NCBI RefSeq assembly: GCF_002849605.1
Contig: NZ_NPIB01000012.1
Span: 58,460 to 122,459, forward strand
Length of the DNA: 64,000 nucleotides
DNA from: Photobacterium carnosum
GTDB taxonomy: Bacteria; Pseudomonadota; Gammaproteobacteria; Enterobacterales; Vibrionaceae
Direction of reading: 5' to 3'
In this document: piece after piece, positions 33,488-42,538 of the stretch
How the letters are laid out: each line of letters begins with the position of its first letter
How positions within the stretch are numbered: the stretch's first letter is position 1
Position numbers and translations under genes: made by a program
The notes under the pieces: generated by a model
The model's database searches: none
What the model saw: only the letters and a program-made list of their open reading frames with translations
What the model was told of the DNA's origin: nothing

Positions 33488-33724
33488 ATGAATTTCTTCT
33501 TTCGTTCAAAGAAGACCGTGAAAGCAACAACAGCATTGCAAGCAAAGGAAAGGCTTGTGAGTGAAATTACTCGTCATAGAACGTCACGTCATCTGCAATT
33601 GATGAAAGATGAGTTAACGCAATTGTTAACGCAATTTTCCCATATTAAAGAGAATAAAATTGACGTTGTTAAAAATACCAAATCACAATTAGTTTTAAAA
33701 ATTAACGCTAAACTAAGTCATTAA
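33488..33724 (+). CDS. Orphan MinE-like protein
   Basis: This 78-residue protein follows the MinE layout. It has an N-terminal amphipathic membrane-targeting start with basic residues (MNFFFRSKK, compare the MALLDFF-type start of MinE), a helix AKERLVSEITRHR in the place of the anti-MinCD helix (AKERLQIIVAER in E. coli), a linker, and a C-terminal topological-specificity-like part (LMKDELTQLL, KIDVV, LVLKINAKL). It is clearly diverged and slightly shorter than MinE (88). No minC or minD is nearby. An AAGGAT ribosome site supports the ATG at 33488. It may modulate MinD or another ParA-type ATPase; function unknown. Confidence 0.75.
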   Translation: MNFFFRSKKTVKATTALQAKERLVSEITRHRTSRHLQLMKDELTQLLTQFSHIKENKIDVVKNTKSQLVLKINAKLSH

Positions 33725-33754
33725 ATCATGATGAAGTGTATTATTTTTAGTTAT

Positions 33755-33784
33755 TAAAAAGCCGACATAGTGTCGACTTTTTAA
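33755..33784. terminator. Bidirectional terminator between the MinE-like gene and artM
   Basis: AAAAAGCCGACA and TGTCG.CTTTTT form a hairpin with one bulge, with A and T tracts on each side. It lies 30 bp after one gene and 35 bp after the other. Confidence 0.85.
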
Positions 33785-33818
33785 TGCGTTAAATTGTTAA
33801 TTAGAGTGATAATAAAAA

Positions 33819-34490
33819 TTAACGTACCGCTTCAAAGGCCAGTGCTTTTTTCTCAAATACTCGAAACAGTAATGTGAGTATTCCATTGATCGTAAGGTAG
33901 AACGCCCCTGCAACAGCAAACACGGTTAAAGTGTCATAAGTTTGTGCATTAATACGTTGTGCGTAACCCATAATATCCATAATAGTAATTGTGCTTGCTA
34001 GTGATGTGCCTTTAAAGACTAAAATCACTTCATTTGAATAAGCAGGAACCGCACGACGAATCGCAAAGGGAAGTAATACACCCAATGTTGCTTTGGTATT
34101 CATGCCTAATGCACGGCAAGCATGCCATTGACCTTTAGGTATTGCATCAAATGCACCTTTAAATAACTGGGTACTATAAGCGGCGGTATTTAGCGCTAAT
34201 GCAAGCATGGCACAAAACCATGGTTGGCTTAACCAATCCCATAAAAAACTCTGACGAATAATCTCAAATTGTCCTGGACCATAATAGACTAAAAATATTT
34301 GTACTAATAATGGCGTTCCCGTAAACAGAGTAATAACACCACGACTGATCCAATGAATAATAGGTGTACGTAATATTAAACTTGTCGTCATGAATAACGC
34401 TAAACTACAGCCTACGAATAAAGAAGCAGCGGTTAATTCAAGACTGGTAATAAGACCTTGCACCATTAACCAAAAATTTTGTTCATTCAT
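33819..34490 (-). CDS. artM: Arginine ABC transporter permease ArtM
   Basis: This 223-residue permease of the polar amino-acid family (HisM-type) has five to six spans and an EAA loop in ACRALGMNTKATLGVLLPFAIRRAVPAYSNE. FTGTPLLVQIFLVYYG in the first half and NTAAYSTQLFKGAFDAIPKGQWHA are as in E. coli ArtM. The ATG overlaps the artQ stop (ATGA), so translation is coupled. It is the last gene of artP-artJ-artQ-artM. Substrate arginine is inferred from the gene order and similarity. Confidence 0.9.
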   Translation of the reverse strand: MNEQNFWLMVQGLITSLELTAASLFVGCSLALFMTTSLILRTPIIHWISRGVITLFTGTPLLVQIFLVYYGPGQFEIIRQSFLWDWLSQPWFCAMLALALNTAAYSTQLFKGAFDAIPKGQWHACRALGMNTKATLGVLLPFAIRRAVPAYSNEVILVFKGTSLASTITIMDIMGYAQRINAQTYDTLTVFAVAGAFYLTINGILTLLFRVFEKKALAFEAVR

Positions 34491-35191
34491 GCGGTTGCTC
34501 CTTGGCTTTTATGTTTTTGGACGCTAGAGCCATCTTGCTCGCTGAATTTCCTTTCGATTATTTTAATAATACGTTGAGTAATCAATGTAATAATTAAATA
34601 CACGGCAGCAGCGGTGGCATACCAAGTAAAACTTTCATGTGTTGCCGCGGATGCTAATTGAGCTTGCTTTAATAAATCAGTTACACCAATTAATGAAACC
34701 AATGCGGTGTCTTTTAATAGTACTAACCATTGATTCGTTAAACCGGGTAATGCATGACGTACTGCTTGCGGTAAAATAATACTGAAAAAAGTACGTTGTT
34801 TACTGATGCCTAGTGCGGTTGCTGCTTCTTGCTGTCCTTTGGCTACGGCTTTTAATGCTCCCCGTATAGTTTGAGCGGCATAAGAAGCAAAAATAAGTGA
34901 CAGCGCAATAACACCTGATAAAAAAGGGCTAATTTCAATAAATTCGCCAGTGATGTAAAAAATAATTTCGCCCGAACCAAAAAAAATGAAAAGCACTACT
35001 AATAGTTCAGGCAGACCACGGAGGATAGTCACGATAAATGTTGTTGGCCACGCGATAGCACGATAACGTGACATTTCGCCGCCTGCAAATAACATCGCTA
35101 AAACTAACCCTACCGCTAAACTGACAAAAGCAAGCTGGATTGTCATCCAGCTAGCTTCTAGCAGGGATTGTGAATATCCCGTTAATATCAT
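34487..35191 (-). CDS. artQ: Arginine ABC transporter permease ArtQ
   Basis: This 234-residue partner permease of ArtM has the typical ILRGLPELLVVLFIFFGSGE segment, IFASYAAQTIRGALKAVAKGQQEAATALG with the EAA motif, and LPGLTNQWLVLLKDTALVSLIG. It starts 3 bp after the artJ stop and overlaps artM by 4 bp. It would form the ArtQM pore in the inner membrane. Confidence 0.9.
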   Translation of the reverse strand: MILTGYSQSLLEASWMTIQLAFVSLAVGLVLAMLFAGGEMSRYRAIAWPTTFIVTILRGLPELLVVLFIFFGSGEIIFYITGEFIEISPFLSGVIALSLIFASYAAQTIRGALKAVAKGQQEAATALGISKQRTFFSIILPQAVRHALPGLTNQWLVLLKDTALVSLIGVTDLLKQAQLASAATHESFTWYATAAAVYLIITLITQRIIKIIERKFSEQDGSSVQKHKSQGATA

Positions 35192-35194
35192 AAC

Positions 35195-35929
35195 TTACTT
35201 ACCAAAATACTGTTCGAAGATTGCTTGGTACTGACCATTTGCTTTAATGGCCGCCAGCGCTTTATTTAATTGTTCTACTAATGCCGAGTTATTTTTATTT
35301 ACAGCAATACCAAAACCATTACCAAAATATTTAGCATTAGTGACAGGCTTACCGACATAAGAGAGTTTATCGCCGTTACCTTTCTTAAACCATTCAGCGA
35401 CAACTGCAGTATCACCAAATATAGAATCAATACGGCCATTTTGCATATCGATAAATGCATCTTGATAACTGGTATAAGGCACCGCAGTTACTGCCGGCAT
35501 TTGATCGGTAATATAACTCTGGTGCGTTGAGCCATTTTGTACGCCAACACGCTTACCGTTAAGGGCTGCTTGATTGGTAACGTGATCTTTCAATGATACA
35601 AACGCGGCGGCATTGTCATAATAGGTATTACTAAAAGTGACTTGTTGTTGACGTGCCGCGGTGATGTCCATTGCTGAAATTGCAGCATCATAACGTTTGA
35701 ATTTAAGTGCCGGAATAAGGCTATCAAATGCTTGGTTATGGAACGTGCAGTTTGCTTTCATCTCTGAACACAAAGCTTTAGCTATATCAATATCAAAGCC
35801 TTGAATTTGATTGTTAGCATCCATGTATTCAAATGGCGCGTAAGTCGCTTCTGTAGCAAATTTAAGATCTTGTGCCATGACATGACCAGATGCTAAGCCA
35901 ATTATTGCCGCTAATAACATTTTTTTCAT
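35195..35929 (-). CDS. artJ: Arginine ABC transporter periplasmic binding protein
   Basis: This 244-residue SBP_bac_3 protein has a 19-residue signal peptide (MKKMLLAAIIGLASGHVMA). The mature part begins QDLKFATEATYAPFEYMDANNQIQGFDIDIAKALC and contains FDSLIPALKFKRYDAAISAMDIT, as in ArtJ/ArtI. A disulfide-forming cysteine pair (CSEMKANC) is conserved in arginine binders. It lies between artP and artQ, the place of artI in E. coli. Only one binding protein gene is present here, whereas E. coli has two (artI, artJ). Confidence 0.92.
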   Translation of the reverse strand: MKKMLLAAIIGLASGHVMAQDLKFATEATYAPFEYMDANNQIQGFDIDIAKALCSEMKANCTFHNQAFDSLIPALKFKRYDAAISAMDITAARQQQVTFSNTYYDNAAAFVSLKDHVTNQAALNGKRVGVQNGSTHQSYITDQMPAVTAVPYTSYQDAFIDMQNGRIDSIFGDTAVVAEWFKKGNGDKLSYVGKPVTNAKYFGNGFGIAVNKNNSALVEQLNKALAAIKANGQYQAIFEQYFGK

Positions 35930-35992
35930 CGCTATACTCCATGCGGGTGTGTTACGTAGTTATCTATTTACGTGATTTTAAAAAGATACCTA

Positions 35993-36721
35993 TTAATGAT
36001 TAAGGTATTGTGCAAATTGGGTTGTTTGTGGGGCAGTAAAAGCACCATGGCTACCATGTTCAACGACTCGACCGTTTTCCATGTATAAAATATGACTTGC
36101 AATTTTTTTTGCAAAATCAACCTCATGGGTAACGACAACTTGGGTTATTCCTGTATCACTAAGATCTTTGATGATCTTAACGATTTGACTGGTGATCTCT
36201 GGATCAAGTGCTGCGGTTGGTTCATCAAACAACAGCACATCTGGTTTCATCATTAATGCACGAGCAATCGCAACCCGTTGTTGTTGGCCACCTGATAGTT
36301 GTAATGGCCATGCGTCTGCTTTATCGGCAAGATGCAATTGCGTCAGAATATCTAATGCTTGTTGTTTAGCAATGGCTTTATCTATGCCTAATACTTTTGT
36401 TGGTGCTTCAGTTAAATTTTCAATCACTGTTTTGTGTGGCCAAAGATTATATTGTTGAAATACCATTCCTACTTTTTTTCTTAACGCTAAGCCTTTCTGT
36501 TCTGAAATAGGTTTTGAAAAATTAAATAGATTATTGGCTATCGTTAATTCGCCATCGGTTGCGTTCTCTAACAGGTTTAATACCCGTAGAAGTGAGCTTT
36601 TTCCTGCGCCACTTGGACCTAATAAAACAAGGGTGTCGCCATTGTTACAAGTAAAGCTGACATCATGCAGTACTTGGTTTTGACCGTAAAATTTATTGAT
36701 ATTACTTACTTGAATACTCAT
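35993..36721 (-). CDS. artP: Arginine ABC transporter ATP-binding protein ArtP
   Basis: This 242-residue ABC ATPase has Walker [10 protein letters not shown], a Q-loop at [14 protein letters not shown], the [15 protein letters not shown] signature, Walker [15 protein letters not shown] and a switch histidine in VTHEVDFA. The [12 protein letters not shown] stretch is typical of ArtP. It is the first gene of the operon; 63 bp separate it from artJ. The 460-bp upstream gap should hold the promoter, but no clear ArgR box pair was recognised. Confidence 0.92.
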   Translation of the reverse strand: MSIQVSNINKFYGQNQVLHDVSFTCNNGDTLVLLGPSGAGKSSLLRVLNLLENATDGELTIANNLFNFSKPISEQKGLALRKKVGMVFQQYNLWPHKTVIENLTEAPTKVLGIDKAIAKQQALDILTQLHLADKADAWPLQLSGGQQQRVAIARALMMKPDVLLFDEPTAALDPEITSQIVKIIKDLSDTGITQVVVTHEVDFAKKIASHILYMENGRVVEHGSHGAFTAPQTTQFAQYLNH

Positions 36722-37182
36722 GCTCTAATACTGCATTAATCGTCACTTAATTTATATACTACTCATCACGATATCTTATGCAAGTAAAATGTATAAAAAA
36801 ATAAAATGTTGCGTATTTGTTTAATTTATAATGATTTAACAGGTTAAATTGCTTGGTTTGAGCTTTTGTTTTTAACAATCATTAAACATTGAGCTGTTAT
36901 TGTGAACTGAATGCATAAAGAGAGCTGAAATTATACATTTGTTATTTTTATCAAATGATTATTTAGTCATTGCTACATGACTCGCTATGTAAGCGGATTA
37001 ATGGTTGGTCGGTGATATTATTATGCTTTTATTGCCGTGATTCTATTGAATATAAATAGACGTTGGAAAGAGGAAAAACACACTTAATGCAGTAATAGTG
37101 AATGAGGAAATAGAATTAATTACAAAGATTGTAAAAAAGGGAGGGGGCGTTAGGTGGTGGAGATCAAGATAATATGGGTAAA
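36722..37182. other. 461-bp AT-rich gap upstream of artP
   Basis: It should contain the artP promoter at its left end. I saw no gene, tRNA or strong repeat. The G-rich stretch near 37141 (GAGGGGGCG) lies just before the punC terminator. Confidence 0.5.
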
Positions 37183-37211
37183 AAAAAGCAGCCATAACGG
37201 CTGCTTTTTAT
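37182..37211 (-). terminator. Terminator after punC
   Basis: The hairpin AAAAAGCAGCC / GGCTGCTTTTT has a 5-nt loop and A/T tracts on both sides. It lies 16 bp past the punC stop. Confidence 0.9.
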
Positions 37212-37226
37212 AACGAACAGGTAAAG

Positions 37227-38432
37227 TTAAGCGGTTGCCATTACAGGTTGCTGGTGGCGAGCTTGAGTAACCAAAATGAAACCGATAATTGCAATAAAGC
37301 CAGTGATAAACATCGCAATGGTTACCGTTAATAAACCATACCCAGCAAAGGCTGATACTAAGCCACTTGCAGTAAAACAGACCATTGTTTGCATAAAGTT
37401 TAGTAGACCTGCCGCGGTTGCACTACAGTTTCTGAAATCAGAGAGTGCTGCACTAATCACCAATGGGTAAACAGCACCATTAGCCACTGCAAGGAAGCAG
37501 AACGGAATAAGAATTGGCCAGATAGTGGTTACTGTCATTGATAGTGAGATAATAAACATGATTAATACGCTGGCAAAGAACAATGCCAAAATCCAGGGTA
37601 ATAACTTTTTGCTCTCGAAATGACTCAGTAATGTGCGGCAGCCGTAACCACCAACAATAAAGGCGACAGTTTGTGGTGCATAGCTTAAACCAATATCAGT
37701 ACCTGAATAACCCATTGCTGACATAACAAATGGTGAGCCTGTTAAGTAAGCAAAGAAAGCAGCTGAACATGCAGCAAAAATTAGCATGTTACCTAAGAAT
37801 TTCTTTGAGCTTAGAATTTGGCTGTAATCCTTACGCAGTTTTACCGTTAACTTTTCTTGTTGTTGGCTAAGGTTAGCGCTCTCAGGCTCTTTTAGCGTCA
37901 TAATAGCTAACACCGCACCAAAACCGACTAATGCGATGAAAATGCTACGCCAGCCTAATTGATGCTCAAGCATTGCACCTAATAACGGTGCTAAAGCAGG
38001 AGACAGTGCGACTAAAGGCATGATTGTTGCGAATACACGCTCAGAAACTTTACCGTCATAACGGTCAACCACAACCGCTTGCCAGATAACTGTAGCACTA
38101 CATGCGCCTAATGCCTGTACAAAACGAGCAGCAAGGAAGACTTCAATATTTGGTGCAAATGAACATGCAATAGAAGCAAGGCTGAATAGCACCATGCCGC
38201 CAACAAGCACTTTAATGCGTCCTACTCGATCAGAGAGTGGACCATAAACAATTTGTCCTAACGCCATACCAAGTAAGAACACACTAAGAGAAAGGCCGAT
38301 AAGAGATTGGGTTGTTGCAAAGTCGGCACGAAGTGTCTCAAATGAGGGTAAATACATATCGGTAGCAAGGAATCCCAGCATACTTAAACATGCAAACCAG
38401 AATAGGGTAATTTTAGAAGGTTGATTTTTCAT
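37227..38432 (-). CDS. punC: MFS purine nucleoside transporter PunC (Bcr/CflA family)
   Basis: This 401-residue 12-span MFS protein is of the Bcr/CflA drug-resistance subfamily. LSMLGFLATDMYLPSF, the motif GPLSDRVGRIKVL after helix 2, IWQAVVVDRYDG, IMPLVALSPALAPLLG and IGLSYAPQTVAFIVGGYGCR follow E. coli PunC (YdhC), which imports adenosine and other purine nucleosides. The divergent neighbour is the matching regulator PunR, which strengthens the call. It has its own terminator. Confidence 0.9.
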   Translation of the reverse strand: MKNQPSKITLFWFACLSMLGFLATDMYLPSFETLRADFATTQSLIGLSLSVFLLGMALGQIVYGPLSDRVGRIKVLVGGMVLFSLASIACSFAPNIEVFLAARFVQALGACSATVIWQAVVVDRYDGKVSERVFATIMPLVALSPALAPLLGAMLEHQLGWRSIFIALVGFGAVLAIMTLKEPESANLSQQQEKLTVKLRKDYSQILSSKKFLGNMLIFAACSAAFFAYLTGSPFVMSAMGYSGTDIGLSYAPQTVAFIVGGYGCRTLLSHFESKKLLPWILALFFASVLIMFIISLSMTVTTIWPILIPFCFLAVANGAVYPLVISAALSDFRNCSATAAGLLNFMQTMVCFTASGLVSAFAGYGLLTVTIAMFITGFIAIIGFILVTQARHQQPVMATA

Positions 38433-38450
38433 TTTATACTTTTAGTCAAT

Positions 38451-38473
38451 ATTACAATTGATACTAGTGTAAT
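38451..38473. promoter_or_regulatory. Candidate PunR binding site between punC and punR
   Basis: ATTACA (38451-38456) and TGTAAT (38468-38473) form a dyad with an 11-bp spacer, the T-N11-A form of LysR operators. It lies centrally in the 104-bp divergent intergenic region. Position and form only; no experimental basis here. Confidence 0.55.
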
Positions 38474-38536
38474 ACTGGTTTTAATCGCTGTGAAACGCTA
38501 AAATTTCAACCATGCTTTCAAAAAATTTGATGTGAT

Positions 38537-39439
38537 ATGTTTTCCTATAATGATCTCCAAGTTATTGACGTCGTCGCCCGTCGTGGCAGCTTTTCAGGAG
38601 CAGCAGAAGAGCTGCATAAAGTACCTAGTGCTATTAGTTATACCGTTAGATTGATAGAAGAGCGTTTAGCTGTCGAATTATTTGTTCGATTACATCGACA
38701 GGTTAAACTAACGCCAGCAGGGGAGTATTTTGTTGAAGAATCCCGCAAAATAATCAAACAAATGCAATTAATGAAATATCAAACTCAGCGAGTAGCGAAT
38801 GGTTGGTCGCAAAATGTGTCGGTTGCATTAGATACTGTGGTACGCCAAAGTCGAGTAAATATGCTGGTAAAAGATTTTTATGAACACTTTCCTGATGTGG
38901 AATTACATTTGACGATGGAAGTATTTAATGGTGTATGGGATGCGCTCGCTGATGGACGAGCTGATATTGCTATCGGTGCAACAGCGGCTGTACCCGTTGG
39001 TGGCAGTTTTGATTATCGAGATATGGGAACATTAACATGGAAATTTGTGATTGATCCTCAGCATCCGTTAGCGACTTGTGATCATCCATTAGAGCCGCAT
39101 GAGTTAGCGCAATATCCCGCTGTTTGCTTAGAAGATACCTCTCGCACGTTACCTAAACGTATTACGTGGTTAATGGATAACCAACGTCGAATATTAGTCC
39201 CGAATTGGTACAGTGCCATGCAGTGTTTAAAAGCAGGATTAGGCGTGAGTGTCGTGCCAAGTCATATGGCCATTCCCTTAATTGAAACGGGAGAGCTAAT
39301 TGAAAAAGAGTTAGCGATTAAACCGTCAGTGAGCCCTTGTTGTTTAGCATGGAATACTGAAACCATGAACCCGGCAGTAAGTTGGTTGTTAGACTATCTA
39401 GGTGATAGCGAACAGCTACATCGTCAATGGGTACGTTGA
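38537..39439 (+). CDS. punR: LysR-family regulator PunR
   Basis: This 300-residue LysR-type regulator has an N-terminal HTH (VIDVVARRGSFSGAAEELHKVPSAISYTVRLIEE) and an effector domain. VEVFNGVWDALADGRADIAIGAT, DTSRTLPKRITWLMDNQRR, and the C-terminal SWLLDYLGDSEQL match E. coli PunR (YdhB), the activator of punC on purine nucleosides. It is divergent from punC across 104 bp, the normal arrangement for this pair. Confidence 0.92.
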   Translation: MFSYNDLQVIDVVARRGSFSGAAEELHKVPSAISYTVRLIEERLAVELFVRLHRQVKLTPAGEYFVEESRKIIKQMQLMKYQTQRVANGWSQNVSVALDTVVRQSRVNMLVKDFYEHFPDVELHLTMEVFNGVWDALADGRADIAIGATAAVPVGGSFDYRDMGTLTWKFVIDPQHPLATCDHPLEPHELAQYPAVCLEDTSRTLPKRITWLMDNQRRILVPNWYSAMQCLKAGLGVSVVPSHMAIPLIETGELIEKELAIKPSVSPCCLAWNTETMNPAVSWLLDYLGDSEQLHRQWVR

Positions 39440-39467
39440 TTCGCAGTTTATTTTGTGAAAAGAGGTT

Positions 39468-39506
39468 GCTGGATGTAGATGTGATATTTACATCCAGCCG
39501 CATTAA
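39468..39506. terminator. Terminator between convergent punR and ynjF
   Basis: The perfect 10-bp arms GCTGGATGTA and TACATCCAGC flank an 11-nt loop, followed on the plus strand by TTTAATTTTTT. It can serve punR and possibly ynjF. Confidence 0.75.
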
Positions 39507-39507
39507 T

Positions 39508-40116
39508 TTAATTTTTTAGGGTGTGATAACCAGCCCAGATGCGAGTCGCAGTGGTGATCCAACATAAGGAACCAAAAATCCACGCAATAACGTCAAAATA
39601 TTGTGGTAAAAGGCAAAATAATACAAAACAAGCAATAGTTTCAGTGCCTTCAGTAAGACCTCCAATGTAATACAAAGATTTTTGTTTATACACTGGGCTT
39701 TCAATATTACGTTTACCCGCCATGATTGCAAATGCTAGAAAGCTTGAACCCGTTCCAATAAAAGAAAAAATCAAGAATGCACCCGCAATTGCATTTTGTT
39801 GTGGATCTGCCAATACAAAGCCAAACGGAATTAAAGAATAAAATAGAAAGTCTAAGGTAATATCAAGGAATCCACCACAATCGGTAATACCTTGTCGGCG
39901 TGCGACTGCGCCATCTAGTCCATCAAATAATCGATTAATAATAATAAAGAATAAGGCTAAGCTATAATGTTCAAAGGCTAACGCAGGGAGTGTAAACAGA
40001 CCAAGCACAAAGCCGAAAAGGGTGATTTGATTAGCACTGATACCATAATTATCAGGTAATGCCGCTAGTTTCGCTAGTGGCTGACGAATAAGAGTAATAC
40101 TGTAACGGTCGAGCAT
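39508..40116 (-). CDS. ynjF: CDP-alcohol phosphatidyltransferase-family protein YnjF
   Basis: This 202-residue integral membrane enzyme carries the CDP-alcohol phosphotransferase motif D-x2-DG-x2-AR-x8-G-x3-D-x3-D as DGLDGAVARRQGITDCGGFL followed by two aspartates. It should transfer a phosphoalcohol from a CDP-linked donor to an acceptor alcohol at the inner membrane, for a lipid or osmolyte of unknown identity. It resembles E. coli YnjF. I chose the ATG at 40116 with AGGAAG upstream; the open frame to 40194 would overlap ynjD. It is the last gene of the ynj cluster. Confidence 0.88.
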   Translation of the reverse strand: MLDRYSITLIRQPLAKLAALPDNYGISANQITLFGFVLGLFTLPALAFEHYSLALFFIIINRLFDGLDGAVARRQGITDCGGFLDITLDFLFYSLIPFGFVLADPQQNAIAGAFLIFSFIGTGSSFLAFAIMAGKRNIESPVYKQKSLYYIGGLTEGTETIACFVLFCLLPQYFDVIAWIFGSLCWITTATRIWAGYHTLKN

Positions 40117-40138
40117 GGTACTTCCTGTTTTATTATTT

Positions 40139-40774
40139 TTATTGCCAAGGCCAATGTAAGACATCGCCATTAGTTGGAATATCATCATCGTCATGAGTAA
40201 CCATTAACGCGGGGATATTACGTTGTTTAATTTGATCAAATACAAACTGACGAAATGAAGATCGTAATGTTTTATCCAATTTACTAAAGGGTTCATCAAG
40301 TAATATTGCTTGTGGTTGTGATAATAAGAGTCGCATCATGCTGATTCTTGCACGTTGTCCCCCTGATATTTCATTGGCTTGTTGGTGTTGTAAATGCAGT
40401 AACCCTAACTCATCTAAGGTGGCTAATGCTTGCTGTTTACGTTGGCTTCCTTTTATATTTTGAGGCAATCCAAATACAAGATTTTGCCAGATATTAAGAT
40501 GAGGGAACAGTAAATCATCTTGAAAAACAATCCCAACATGACGCATGTTAGGGGCTAATGAGGTTATAGATTGATCATTGAGCTGTATCTCACCTGTCGT
40601 TGTGAAATCAGGGGTTAAATGACCAGCAATAGCACTAAGAATGGTTGATTTACCACAGCCACTCGGACCCATAAGCGTCATTATTTTACCCGCTTTAACC
40701 TCAAACGTTAATGGTCCTACAATCAAATCATTATTGCGATGACGTAAGGTTAACTGTGAAACAGAAAGGGTCAT
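40139..40774 (-). CDS. ynjD: ABC transporter ATP-binding protein YnjD
   Basis: This 211-residue ABC ATPase has Walker A GPSGCGKST, a FQDDLLFPHL Q-loop, an ISGGQRARISMMRLL signature, Walker B ILLDEPFSKLD and a switch histidine in MVTHDDDDIP. It matches E. coli YnjD. It would power the YnjBCD importer, whose substrate is not established. The ATG at 40774 has AAGGTAAT in front and follows the ynjC stop by 4 bp; the frame to 40819 overlaps ynjC and is not needed. Confidence 0.9.
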   Translation of the reverse strand: MTLSVSQLTLRHRNNDLIVGPLTFEVKAGKIMTLMGPSGCGKSTILSAIAGHLTPDFTTTGEIQLNDQSITSLAPNMRHVGIVFQDDLLFPHLNIWQNLVFGLPQNIKGSQRKQQALATLDELGLLHLQHQQANEISGGQRARISMMRLLLSQPQAILLDEPFSKLDKTLRSSFRQFVFDQIKQRNIPALMVTHDDDDIPTNGDVLHWPWQ

Positions 40775-40778
40775 AATA

Positions 40779-42440
40779 TTACCTTGTGGTGTGAGCTTGA
40801 GATGTTTTGCGTTGTGCAAAGACCATCGCGATAGTAAAAAAGACTAAAGGTAATAATCCCTGTAATAAGCCATAAATGGCACTAATACGGCGATCTTGAC
40901 CACTGGCAAGCGTTACCGCTTCTGTGGTTAAGGTTGATACGCGACCCGCACCTAGCATTTGTGTTGGTAGGTATTGTGACAAACTTACGCTGCACCCCAC
41001 TGCAAAGGCTAACCATAATGCGGGTTTAAGCTGTGGAAATTTAACCCGCCACCATGTTTGCCAGTCATTTAATCCTAGACTCCGTGCTGTTTGATCTAAC
41101 CGTTGATCATAACTACGCCATGGACCATCTAAGGTAAGATAAATATACGGGAAAACATACAACCAATGACTCCAATTTACCCATAACCAAAAATGTTGTC
41201 CAGCCACAAAAGAAACGGCTGTTTGCATACCAAATAATAATGATAACTGCGGCGCTATCATCGGTACGGCAATTAGCATTGTTGGAATACCGTGTTGATA
41301 TTTTTGACGGTATTCAAGACAAATTATCACCATAATTAATGCACAAATACTGCTGATTAGGGCCAAGGCAACACTGTTACTGATGAGTTGCTGTAATGGC
41401 TCAAGTTGTTGTTGCCAAAAGCGACCACTATAGCGGCTTGGCAATAAATCAGGAAAGCGCCACCGTAATGCAAACGACCATACAGCTAAAATAGGCAGCA
41501 TAATTAATGGTAGTAATAATAAACTATGGCTAAAAAAAGCAGCAATAGGGGATGGTATACGATGTACGCGTTGTTGAATCGCCCCACGATATTGCCATGA
41601 TGTAGCGTATGACAGTCGCCACCATTCGGCTAAACGTAATAATCCAAAGGTGATAATTACAATTCCAAATAATAGAAATGCGCCTGCTGCCGCGCGTGGT
41701 AATTGCGTTAAGTCGCCATCTGTAAACCATTGCCAAATTAACATTGATAATGTGCTGGGATGTGTAGGACCAATAATCAAAGCAACATCAACAACCGCTA
41801 AACCATAACCGGCTACGGCAAAAATTGCCAAACGTAACTTCGGCAACCATAGTGGTAAAATAACCATATACCATGTTTGTTTATGATTATAGCCAAGGCT
41901 GATTGAGACTTGATAAAGACGTTTTATATCAAGCTGTTTAAGAATACTAATACTCATTAATAATAAGAAAGGCGTTTCTTTAATAGCTAATGCGAACAAT
42001 AATCCTAAACCAAAATGGTCATGAATGAGATCAGGGAACAGTGTATCTGTGAGTCCTAAATGGTGCCAAATACGTGCTAACCAACCCGTTGATGAAAACA
42101 TCAAACTAAAACCAAGTACGAATGCAATATGAGGGAAAGCGAGTAACGGTGCTAACAAGCGTTCAATTTTATGCCACTTAGGGCTGAGCCAATAGCGACG
42201 AAGTATTAAATAGCACCACCATAAAGCAAGTAGCGTACTGCCTAACCCTGATAGTAGTGTTAAAGCAATTGAATCACTAAGATCAGGCCAAGCAAAGAGT
42301 TGCTGCCAACCTAATAGTGATGGTTGATGCATGTTTAATGCGGGTAGCCATGCAAAAGCAGGGGCAAGCATGCCAAGAAAGCCAATGATTAATGGACTTG
42401 CAAATAGCAATAATGTGACAACAAATATAATGGCTAACAT
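40779..42440 (-). CDS. ynjC: ABC transporter permease YnjC (fused two-domain)
   Basis: This is a permease of about 553 residues with two tandem binding-protein-dependent transport domains, each with an EAA-like loop (YQVSISLGYNHKQTWYMVILP and DQTARSLGLNDWQTWWRVKFP), about 12 spans in all. It matches E. coli YnjC. The start is uncertain: the ATG at 42440 (MLAIIFVV) puts the first span at the N-terminus but has only a weak GAG; a TTG at 42491 is also in frame. It sits between ynjB and ynjD. Confidence 0.88.
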   Translation of the reverse strand: MLAIIFVVTLLLFASPLIIGFLGMLAPAFAWLPALNMHQPSLLGWQQLFAWPDLSDSIALTLLSGLGSTLLALWWCYLILRRYWLSPKWHKIERLLAPLLAFPHIAFVLGFSLMFSSTGWLARIWHHLGLTDTLFPDLIHDHFGLGLLFALAIKETPFLLLMSISILKQLDIKRLYQVSISLGYNHKQTWYMVILPLWLPKLRLAIFAVAGYGLAVVDVALIIGPTHPSTLSMLIWQWFTDGDLTQLPRAAAGAFLLFGIVIITFGLLRLAEWWRLSYATSWQYRGAIQQRVHRIPSPIAAFFSHSLLLLPLIMLPILAVWSFALRWRFPDLLPSRYSGRFWQQQLEPLQQLISNSVALALISSICALIMVIICLEYRQKYQHGIPTMLIAVPMIAPQLSLLFGMQTAVSFVAGQHFWLWVNWSHWLYVFPYIYLTLDGPWRSYDQRLDQTARSLGLNDWQTWWRVKFPQLKPALWLAFAVGCSVSLSQYLPTQMLGAGRVSTLTTEAVTLASGQDRRISAIYGLLQGLLPLVFFTIAMVFAQRKTSQAHTTR

Positions 42441-42538
42441 AAGGCTCAAATAAACATTAATAAGGAAAGCTAACTTGCTATCATAATGCAAGTTAGCTTA
42501 AGTTATAATAACTATAACAGTGGGTTAGTTACTGTATT

